A DNA stretch of 64,000 nt, taken from assembly GCA_000972765.1 (NCBI GenBank), contig CP011265.1, positions 3,345,001 through 3,409,000 of the forward strand. Direction: 5' to 3'. The stretch is from Verrucomicrobia bacterium IMCC26134 (GTDB taxonomy: Bacteria; Verrucomicrobiota; Verrucomicrobiia; Opitutales; Opitutaceae). The notes below the pieces were generated by a model, which saw only the letters and a program-made list of their open reading frames with translations, made no database searches and was not told the DNA's origin. A program made the position numbers and the translations under genes. Of the stretch, positions 42,216-49,365 are shown one piece after another. Position 1 is the stretch's first letter. Each line of letters opens with the position of its first letter.

Positions 42216-43118
42216 ATGAGCCACCACATCCTGCATGTTCTCACCCCGTTCTGCACGTTGGCCAAGGAGCGTGGTTTTATTGTCTGCCGTCAGCAAAATC
42301 ATCAGGAACGACGCCTGCCATATGATGACGTCCGCGCCGTCATTATCGCCGCGCGCGGCGTCAACCTGACGTCGTCTTTTATGACCGCGCTACTTGAAAG
42401 CAACGCGATCATCCTTCACTGCGATGAGAGTTACCAACCGTGCGGCATCACCGCGCCGCTTTCTCGGGTGACCGACCGTGAAGCGTTTCTTCGCCAAGCA
42501 TCGCGCCCCAAGCGCCTCAACGAAAACCTCTGGCAGACTTTGCTGCGGGGAAAGACGGTCAACCAACAACACGTCCTAACCCGCCAGGAACACCCAAGTC
42601 CGCACCTCGCCCGCGCGCTTGATCTGGATTTGTTCGACGAGGGCAACTGCGCCAAGCGTTACTGGCAGCTCTACTTTCCCGCCATCGGCTGGGTTTCCAC
42701 CAAACGCGAGCGGCGCGAAGATTCGCCGCCGAACCAGATGCTCAATTACGGATACGCTGTGCTCTCGGCGCTGTGCCATCGCAGTTTGGTTCTCTACGGT
42801 CTGTCACCGCAGTTGGGTGTAAAACACACCACCCGTTACAAGAGCGATCCCTTGGTTTACGATCTAATGGAGCCCTTCCGCCCCGTGGTAGATTTATTGC
42901 TGGCCGAGTTCATGGTGGGCGAGGACGTGAGCTTTCGTTCTTGGGCACGCAAGATTGGTGGCGATTTGCGTGAACGTCGGGTGCAACACGAACGCTACAC
43001 CTTGAAGTTGATGGACGCGATTGACGCCTCGGCCTGCTCGCTTGCACGCAGCTATGCAGAAAACTCGGCGAAACCCTTCTGGGTTCCCGAACTCCCCACC
43101 CTCACTAAGGCTGCGTGA
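42216..43118 (+). CDS. cas1: CRISPR integrase Cas1 (type II)
   Basis: A 300-aa integrase subunit that, with Cas2, inserts new spacers. It has the type II N-terminal domain (FIVCRQQNHQERRLPYDDVR) and the C-terminal catalytic helix bundle, with His in GVKHTTRYKSDPLVYDLMEP and acidic residues in YDLMEPFRPVVDLLLAEFMV. Size is typical for type II. The gene follows cas9 by 4 bp and overlaps cas2 (GTGA), so the three form one operon. Confidence 0.95.
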   Translation: MSHHILHVLTPFCTLAKERGFIVCRQQNHQERRLPYDDVRAVIIAARGVNLTSSFMTALLESNAIILHCDESYQPCGITAPLSRVTDREAFLRQASRPKRLNENLWQTLLRGKTVNQQHVLTRQEHPSPHLARALDLDLFDEGNCAKRYWQLYFPAIGWVSTKRERREDSPPNQMLNYGYAVLSALCHRSLVLYGLSPQLGVKHTTRYKSDPLVYDLMEPFRPVVDLLLAEFMVGEDVSFRSWARKIGGDLRERRVQHERYTLKLMDAIDASACSLARSYAENSAKPFWVPELPTLTKAA

Positions 43119-43462
43119 GATCAAGCGCCTTCAGTATGGGCTGGGTTCTCGTCATGTTCGATCTTCCTGTCGGCTCGGAGGAACAACGGCACACGGCGAC
43201 CCATTTTCGCAAGGGGTTGCTTGATGCTGGCTATCTGATGATTCAGTTTTCGGTTTATGCGCGCCCCTGCGTGAGTTTTGACAGCCTGGAAAGTCACACG
43301 AAGCTTCTGGAGAAAACGGTTCCGTCGGCCGGTAACGTGCGAGTGATGTTTTTTACCGATCAGCAATGGGCGCGTGCCTTTACCGTGACCGGTCCCAATT
43401 ACAACCAAGGCAATCGCGTGATTGATCCGACGATGCCCCAACAGGTCGAGTTCTGGGAATAG
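43115..43462 (+). CDS. cas2: CRISPR-associated Cas2
   Basis: A 115-aa ferredoxin-fold partner of Cas1. It has the VLVMFDLPVGSEEQRHTATH strand with the conserved Asp, then GYLMIQFSVYARPC and VRVMFFTDQQWARAFTV. I keep the GTG at 43115, which overlaps the cas1 stop by 4 bp; ATG 43136 is a possible alternative that retains the whole fold. It is convergent with the predicted tracrRNA, whose terminator begins right at the cas2 stop. Confidence 0.93.
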   Translation: MRSSAFSMGWVLVMFDLPVGSEEQRHTATHFRKGLLDAGYLMIQFSVYARPCVSFDSLESHTKLLEKTVPSAGNVRVMFFTDQQWARAFTVTGPNYNQGNRVIDPTMPQQVEFWE

Positions 43463-43512
43463 AAAAAGGAAGCGCCGACCAAGACGTGCGAGGCAGAGAT
43501 CTGGTCGGCGCT
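43462..43512 (-). terminator. tracrRNA terminator hairpin
   Basis: AGCGCCGACCA (43471-43481) and TGGTCGGCGCT (43502-43512) form an 11-bp stem with a 20-nt loop. On the minus strand it is followed by TCCTTTTTC. No T run follows on the plus strand, so it serves the minus-strand RNA only. Confidence 0.85.
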
Positions 43513-43560
43513 GTATCAGTTAAGACTTCCCCCCCCTGAGAGGTCGGACTTAAGAGAACT
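43462..43560 (-). ncRNA. Predicted tracrRNA
   Basis: The minus strand between cas2 and the array holds a perfect 26-nt anti-repeat (43549-43524) that pairs with repeat positions 6-31, including all eight G. Beyond it TT faces TC as a 2x2 internal loop, then AAC pairs with the GTT at the repeat start. This gives the standard lower stem, bulge and upper stem. The tail is only about 50 nt and has one clear hairpin, which is also the terminator. The 5' end is unknown. The orientation agrees with crRNA read from the minus strand (repeat starting GTTTC). Confidence 0.85.
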
Positions 43561-43594
43561 AAACTGCTTAAAAAGAACTTGGTCGGCAAGACCT
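43551..43594. promoter_or_regulatory. Candidate leader / tracrRNA promoter region
   Basis: A 44-bp AT-rich spacer between the anti-repeat and the first repeat. It abuts the end of the array with the most uniform repeats, so it may be the leader for spacer insertion. The terminal repeat ends, on the minus strand, in CATAAT, a 5-of-6 match to a -10 box, which would place a start within this spacer and could drive the tracrRNA. A small stem (CTTG-CAAG) followed by TTCTTTTT could instead end crRNA transcripts. Confidence 0.4.
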
Positions 43595-45522
43595 ATTATG
43601 TCCGACCTCTCAGGGGGGGGAAGTCGAAACAACATTGCGCATCACGGTTACGTCATTAGGATTATGTCCGACCTCTCAGGGGGGGAAGTCGAAACACTAG
43701 TTTTTGTGAGTTGATCGACCACGTTATTATGTCCGACCTCTCAGGGGGGGGAAGTCGAAACAACTCGTAAACACCAGTCTCGGCGTCGTAAATTATGTCC
43801 GACCTCTCAGGGGGGGGAAGTCGAAACTTTGTCCACGTGATTGCTTCGCGCAAAGCTATTATGTCCGACCTCTCAGGGGGGGGAAGTCGAAACCTCTCAT
43901 CCGAGCGGGTGGATCTGCTAGGAATTATGTCCGACCTCTCAGGGGGGGGAAGTCGAAACAGCGCAGCGTGCTCAAAGACTTGGAAGGTGATTATGTCCGA
44001 CCTCTCAGGGGGGGGAAGTCGAAACCCATTAGGTGTGACGGTGTTTGCCTTGATGATTATGTCCGACCTCTCAGGGGGGGGAAGTCGAAACCAGATTCGC
44101 CCACGATGCGTCTGAACACCCATTATGTCCGACCTCTCAGGGGGGGGAAGTCGAAACACTATAGCACAATTAGACATGGCTTGCCTGATTATGTCCGACC
44201 TCTCAGGGGGGGGAAGTCGAAACTCGCCTCCATTTTGGCCGCCGTTGCCGCTTATTATGTCCGACCTCTCAGGGGGGGGAAGTCGAAACCTCAACTCTGG
44301 CCGTGATGCCACCGAGTTTATTATGTCCGACCTCTCAGGGGGGGGAAGTCGAAACAAACAATTAAAATGACCAAAACCCAACCAGATTATGTCCGACCTC
44401 TCAGGGGGGGGAAGTCGAAACCGTCACCCGTGTTTATGCGTGCGGCGGGCATTATGTCCGACCTCTCAGGGGGGGGGAAGTCGAAACTGGCTCGCTTGTT
44501 ACAGGGTCGTGCGCGCCATTATGTCCGACCTCTCAGGGGGGGGAAGTCGAAACACGTGACACGTTGCGGACACGTCACGTTCAATTATGTCCGACCTCTC
44601 AGGGGGGGGAAGTCGAAACATAGGCAGCGCACTCGGCTGCGGCTGCGGCATTATGTCCGACCTCTCAGGGGGGGGAAGTCGAAACTGCAATTACGGTGAG
44701 TTTCTCGGCACATATATTATGTCCGACCTCTCAGGGGGGGGAAGTCGAAACCAGTCCGTAACACGGAAAAACACGGCTAAGATTATGTCCGACCTCTCAG
44801 GGGGGGGAAGTCGAAACTTGGTTAATTCCATCTCCAACGGTTATTTGATTATGTCCGACCTCTCAGGGGGGGGGGAAGTCGAAACTCGCGATCGGCGAGG
44901 AGCTGGGCATCGGCGATTATGTCCGACCTCTCAGGGGGGGGAAGTCGAAACACGCCATCGAGTATGTCGTCGGCGAGGTATATTATGTCCGACCTCTCAG
45001 GGGGGGGGAAGTCGAAACCGTGATGATGCTGGTGCCGACCTCTGGCGATTATGTCCGACCTCTCAGGGGGGGGGAGTCGAAACCACTGAGAAGCTGCTCC
45101 CCTGGCAGGAGACATTATGTCCGACCTCTCAGGGGGGGGAAGTCGAAACATGCTCCAAGCGAGCCGTTTTCAAATATCAATTATGTCCGACCTCTCAGGG
45201 GGGGAAGTCGAAACTATCGCCGACAATGCGCCACTGGCGGGCAGATTATGTCCGACCTCTCAGGGGGGGGAAGTCGAAACGATGGTGAATAATCTTTGAA
45301 CTTAGGTTCTATTATGTCCGACCTCTCAGGGGGGGGGAAGTCGAAACAACGTGTCAAGTTCCTGCTCTCGTAGGATATTATGTCCGACCTCTAAGGGGGG
45401 GAAGTCGAAACAGCGGTGGTGGGAACTTAAATGGTGGGGGCATTATGTCCGACCTCTCAGGGGGGGGAAGTCGAAACAGGCTTTTGTCAGCACCGTTCCA
45501 GTATCGCATTATGTCCGACCTC
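43595..45522 (-). CRISPR. CRISPR array, 29 intact repeats plus one remnant
   Basis: The plus-strand consensus is 36 bp: ATTATGTCCGACCTCTCA, eight G, AAGTCGAAAC. There are 29 intact copies and a final copy with only its first 15 bases (45508-45522). Of 29 spacers, 26 are 30 bp and 3 are 29 bp. G runs are 8 in 21 repeats; the others have 7 (43661, 45180, 45377), 9 (44451, 44982, 45048, 45311) or 10 (44848). The repeat at 45377 also has C to A, and the one at 45048 lost an A. The crRNA strand is taken as minus because type II repeats begin GTT and the anti-repeat is on that strand. Confidence 0.98.
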
Positions 45523-45685
45523 CGCAGGGGTGCGGAGGGTGCGGAGGGTCACTTTTCCCAAACCGTTTCCCTATACTATATTTTCCCCTGTTTTCTTCCT
45601 TCACCTATAAATTGAAGATTTTGACCCTCCGCACCCTCCGCAGGGGGTGGGCTCGGCTTGTGCGGAGGAGGGTGCGGAGGGTCGG
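45508..45685. other. Origin-like iteron region at the array end
   Basis: TGCGGAGGG units occur in three groups: two tandem at 45531-45549, two inverted at 45624-45642, and two more, one interrupted, at 45661-45682. The first two groups form a perfect 21-bp inverted repeat (45531-45551 with 45622-45642) around a 70-bp AT-rich stretch. Iterons around an AT-rich unwinding zone beside a primase-helicase gene suggest a replication origin of the island. The last CRISPR repeat runs straight into this region. Confidence 0.5.
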
Positions 45686-45707
45686 TTTTTGCGGTTGGTC
45701 TCCCTGT

Positions 45708-48323
45708 TCAAAGCAAATCCTCCCGCTCAACCGTCCAACAAGCGCGGGCGCGGTTGGCGTCTCGTCCGCCTTCGCGTCGCGTCGTCTTTCTCAACCGGCC
45801 GCGCCACTCCGCCGACTCGGCGAGTTTTGCCAGCATCCGGCCAAGGTGTTTCGGGCCGGTGCAAATCCGGTGCCGAGCGAGCCCTCCCGGCGTCGAGACG
45901 TCCAAGGCGGTGTAAAGGTCAACCGTCGGCAGTTCAACGTGGGCGACCTCGTCCCCCCATCCTTCAATCCAGCTTTCCAAGGCGTCACAAAAGGGCCGCA
46001 GGGGGTCGCCCTCGCGCAGCAAGTCGAGAACGGCGGGGTGGTGCCACTCCGTCACCCCGAACCGCCCCTTGCTGAGTGCGGGCGGAATCGCGAACGAGTC
46101 CACAGCGGCGAGGAACGCCGGGAGATCGGCACGCAATGCAGCCGCGAAGCCCTCCCGCGCCGCGTCGTCGTCGGCGTTGAAGAAAGGGCGGGGCGGTAAG
46201 TAGCATTTAAGATAAATGATTTTGTCCCCGAAAGCCCCGTCCAAGGTGGGGAGGTTGCTTGCGCTTTCGGCGTCGTCATTTGCCGAGAGGGTGACGCGCC
46301 AAACGGGGCGGAAGGTGAGGGCGTCGCGCCCCTTTGGGTGCAATGGATAGCCGGGCGAGGCGACAACTCTCTTCAGTTCGTCCCGTAGGGTGGCACGCTG
46401 TGCGCCGGTGAGGTCAAGCGACTTGTCCGAAAGCGCGAGGTGTTCCGCCCCCCAGAGGTCGGCGTTGAAGGTCGTTTGACCCGTGAAGAAAAGCCCAGGG
46501 TCAACCTCCCGCCCGCCGAGAGCGGGGGTGATAAGCTGCGATTGAAGCAGACTTTTGCCACAGTCGGGCGGGCCAACCAGGGCGAGGACTTGGCCGGGGC
46601 GGTGCTCGGTTGGGTTTGCCAACGCGACGCGAGCGACCCGCAGCCAAGAAAAGAAAATGGCGCGTTGAGTCTCCGCGTGGGGGTCGCCTGCCGAGCGTCC
46701 GAAAAGATCGGCGACAAAGGAAGCAATGCGCCCCCACTCGCCCGCAGCGGGTGCGATGGGTGACGCGCCACGGGTGACAAGCACGCGAAGTCCGTTTTCA
46801 TGGTGAAGCCCGACAGGGCGACCACAAAGCGGGCCGGAGTAGTCAACGCGGTTGCGGTGTTGGAGTTCGTGAAGCCGCGAATCGCACGGGGCGGGGTCGC
46901 CGGCCTTGGACAAGCCCAGCGTGTTAAGGTGAAGCCGGGCGTCCTCACGGCACAGCTTGCCAAACGCGCCGTGCCGTTCGCGTCGCCAATAGGCGGAGCC
47001 GTCGAAATACAAGGGAGCCGCTCCCGTCTCGCCGTCGAGTTCGGCGAGGGCGTGCCCCGCCTCCCGCTCGCGCTCGGCGTCGGCGTGCGCCCGGACGGCG
47101 GCGCGGAAGGTGACTTTTGCATAGCCGAGCATATCACGGGCGACTTTCTCCACGTCGGCGAAGGCGAAGGGATCAGCGTCGAGAGCAGCGGCGAGATGGA
47201 CAAGCCGCGCCCGTGCCTCGTCCCGGTGGGTGGGGTCAAGCCCACGCCGAGCAGCGTCGAGATTGCTTGTGAGCAGGTGAGCAGCCAATGCGGGGCGGGG
47301 CTTGCTCGGCTCGGCGTCGAGAGCGGAAACCCATGCGGCGGCGAGTCCCGCCCCCCACGTCTCGGCGGGGAACCACTCGCGAGCGTCCGCCCCCGCTTTG
47401 ATTGAGGCGACCGCGTCGGGGGCGTGTTGCTTGGCGATGAAGTAAAGCGAGCCGGTGCCGACGCGCCGCAGCCGGTGCCGGGCTTTCTCGCGATACTCGC
47501 CGGCCCGTTCCTCCGGGCTCCATTTTGCGAGGGCTTCCGTCCCCGCCTCAATGCCGAGAGCGTCCCAAACGGCGGAAGCAATTTTGAGCCATTCCCCGTA
47601 ATCCGGGCGGGGAGGTATGCAGCCGAGCAACGCAGCGACGGTCTCGGCGTCGGGCTTGCCCCCGCCCCCCTGCCGGGTCTCGGCTTCGTCCAAGGTGTCG
47701 GCGGTGTCCGCAGCATGGGGGGCGGCGGTGCCTCCCGTGCCGTTGACCGTGTCCGAAAGCGGCAGCGGGTGGGCGTCTCCATTCACGAACGCCGACGGGT
47801 CAAACGAGACGAAGCACAGCCGAGCAACGTCTTTGCCGCTCTCGTCCAGGAACGCGCCACAGTCGGGGGCGAGGCGGAGAACGTGCGCCTTCGCGTCGGC
47901 GAAGGTCTCGGCATGGGTGCGACCCGGTGCCGAGCGGTAAACGATTTTAAGCCCCGTCCCCGTAGGGGAGAGGAAGGCGGCGACGGTGTGCTTGTCGCCT
48001 TCAATGGCGGAGCGGAGCGGCGCGAGCCGGTCGCCGAGGTGGTCAAGGTCAACGACGATAAGCCCCGACGGGGTCAAAAGACCTTGCTCGGCGCGGTGGG
48101 TAAACGTCCCCGCAGCGGTGAATCCGAGGAGTTTTTTCTTGAGAGGGCGGGCGGCTTTGCTTCCGTCGGCGTAAGCACGGCGGACGCGTTCAATGGCGGC
48201 GCGGTGTGTGCCGGTCTTTATCTCGTCCAAAATAGCCGAGAGCGGGCGGGCGTTAGTCGGCGCGGTGGCGGTCGCGCTCGCGAAATAGGAAACGGAAGTC
48301 TGAAGGGTGTCGGGTGCCTTCAT
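45708..48323 (-). CDS. Primase-helicase of the island (BT4734/PriCT-2/DUF5906)
   Basis: An 871-aa replication protein. The N-terminal primase-polymerase-like domain has the metal pair VVDLDHLGD (Asp92, Asp94) and LSPTGTGLKIVYR. A PriCT-2 linker follows (PDYGEWLKIASAVWDALGIE, about residues 240-300). The C-terminal superfamily 3 helicase-like ATPase has Walker A LVGPPDCGKSLLQS (about residue 583) and RVTLSANDDAES as sensor. Such proteins start replication of plasmids, satellites and integrated elements. Its ATG overlaps the stop of the AlpA-like gene (ATGA). Confidence 0.85.
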   Translation of the reverse strand: MKAPDTLQTSVSYFASATATAPTNARPLSAILDEIKTGTHRAAIERVRRAYADGSKAARPLKKKLLGFTAAGTFTHRAEQGLLTPSGLIVVDLDHLGDRLAPLRSAIEGDKHTVAAFLSPTGTGLKIVYRSAPGRTHAETFADAKAHVLRLAPDCGAFLDESGKDVARLCFVSFDPSAFVNGDAHPLPLSDTVNGTGGTAAPHAADTADTLDEAETRQGGGGKPDAETVAALLGCIPPRPDYGEWLKIASAVWDALGIEAGTEALAKWSPEERAGEYREKARHRLRRVGTGSLYFIAKQHAPDAVASIKAGADAREWFPAETWGAGLAAAWVSALDAEPSKPRPALAAHLLTSNLDAARRGLDPTHRDEARARLVHLAAALDADPFAFADVEKVARDMLGYAKVTFRAAVRAHADAEREREAGHALAELDGETGAAPLYFDGSAYWRRERHGAFGKLCREDARLHLNTLGLSKAGDPAPCDSRLHELQHRNRVDYSGPLCGRPVGLHHENGLRVLVTRGASPIAPAAGEWGRIASFVADLFGRSAGDPHAETQRAIFFSWLRVARVALANPTEHRPGQVLALVGPPDCGKSLLQSQLITPALGGREVDPGLFFTGQTTFNADLWGAEHLALSDKSLDLTGAQRATLRDELKRVVASPGYPLHPKGRDALTFRPVWRVTLSANDDAESASNLPTLDGAFGDKIIYLKCYLPPRPFFNADDDAAREGFAAALRADLPAFLAAVDSFAIPPALSKGRFGVTEWHHPAVLDLLREGDPLRPFCDALESWIEGWGDEVAHVELPTVDLYTALDVSTPGGLARHRICTGPKHLGRMLAKLAESAEWRGRLRKTTRREGGRDANRARACWTVEREDLL

Positions 48324-48571
48324 TTCGCGACCCTCCCGGCCACAAGAGCGCGAACGCTCGATTCAGAATAGCGAATGACCCGTTCGTTTATGCGGACGGC
48401 TCGAATCTTTCCGGCACGGGCGAGCCGCAAGGCGGCGTGTCCTGTTTTGCAAGCGTTGCCGGTGAGTTCGTAAACGCCTCTGAAGGTCAAAAGCCTATCC
48501 GCTTGGGCGGTGGCGGTGGTGTCCTCATTTGAGCCGGAGGCGGCTTGTTTTTGCGTAAGGTTTGGTTTCAT
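48320..48571 (-). CDS. AlpA/excisionase-like DNA-binding protein
   Basis: An 83-aa protein with a MerR-like winged helix-turn-helix: RLLTFRGVYELTGNACKTGH, RLARAGKIRAVRINERVIRY and SESSVRALVAG. Small proteins of this kind act as excisionases or activators in integrated elements. It lies between the 247-aa gene and the primase gene, overlapping the latter by 4 bp, so it is expressed with replication and integration functions and may control excision. Confidence 0.75.
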   Translation of the reverse strand: MKPNLTQKQAASGSNEDTTATAQADRLLTFRGVYELTGNACKTGHAALRLARAGKIRAVRINERVIRYSESSVRALVAGRVAK

Positions 48572-48621
48572 TGCGTCCCCTAGCGAACGGAAGCGCGCAG
48601 AAAGAGGGACGGGCGGTTAAA

Positions 48622-49365
48622 TCATTTAATGTCCGCTTTTCTCGGCGGTCTCCCGCGCCGCAGGTTCACGCCAAACTTTTCCACCAAACGGCCAAGGGTT
48701 CGTTCGTCGGGTGCGCCCCCTTTGCCTAGTTTGTCCCGTGCGGGCCATGCCGCGCCGTCGAGAATGGCCGCACAGGTGAAGCGATGCGTCGGCGGTTTGC
48801 TCCGCACGAAGTCGAGAAAAGCGGCTTCAGTCTCCGACCGGGCAACCGGCCAAGCTCCGCCCCGTTCTCGCTTCACCACGTCGGCGAAGTATTCGAGGAA
48901 GGCGGGGTTCCCGCTTTGGATTGCAGCGAGCAGCCGAGGGGCGGCGAGGTCGCGCAGCATGGCGAGGGCGCGAGCCTCGGCACGGGCGGCGGCGGGCGAG
49001 CCCTTCGCGGGCGGAGCGGTGCGCGGGGGCGGAGCGTCCCCCCACGCGGCGGCGGGCGGTTGGTTTAACGTGAGCCAAACTTGTTCAACGATGCCAGCCG
49101 CAGCGGTGCCGGTCTCGGCAACGTGTGCCGAGCCCTTGCCGTGCCGTGCTCGGCTCGCGTTTTCGTCCAAGGTCGCGCCCTCCCTCGCCTCGCTTGTCCG
49201 GGCTCCCGTAGGGCGACCGCGCCCGCTCGGCTTCAATAGGGCTTTAATCTTTTTGAGCCGAGCGGAAGCGGTCGCCCGTTCGTTTTCGTCCCCGCCCTTT
49301 GCGGCGGCTTCGAGATCGGCCAAGGCGGAAGCAAGGGGCGACCGTGTCGCGTGTTTCGTCTTCAT
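48622..49365 (-). CDS. Unknown island protein in the integrase operon
   Basis: A 247-aa protein, Ala- and Arg-rich. The first 60 residues are likely coiled coil (LASALADLEAAAKGGDENER, ATASARLKKIKALL); a disordered Gly/Pro-rich middle follows; the C-terminal 90 residues (FLEYFADVVKRERGGAWPVA to LVEKFGVNLRRGRPP) look folded and basic, possibly DNA-binding. I do not recognise the family. ATG 49365 overlaps the integrase stop (ATGA), which decides the start; a longer frame upstream overlaps the integrase. Confidence 0.7.
   Translation of the reverse strand: MKTKHATRSPLASALADLEAAAKGGDENERATASARLKKIKALLKPSGRGRPTGARTSEAREGATLDENASRARHGKGSAHVAETGTAAAGIVEQVWLTLNQPPAAAWGDAPPPRTAPPAKGSPAAARAEARALAMLRDLAAPRLLAAIQSGNPAFLEYFADVVKRERGGAWPVARSETEAAFLDFVRSKPPTHRFTCAAILDGAAWPARDKLGKGGAPDERTLGRLVEKFGVNLRRGRPPRKADIK

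Noticed and set aside
43471-43512. The hairpin after cas2 as the terminator of the cas operon
   Set aside because: The T run follows only on the minus strand, so it ends the tracrRNA, not the plus-strand cas transcript.
43662-45299. Long open frames through the CRISPR array on both strands with repeated RLPPPERSDII or SDLSGGGSRN peptides
   Set aside because: They are translations of the CRISPR repeats; a 66-bp period is a multiple of three, which keeps frames open. They are not protein genes.
45531-45642. The 21-bp inverted repeat read as transposon ends (MITE)
   Set aside because: There is no flanking target duplication that I can see, and a third group of the same units lies outside; iterons explain it better.
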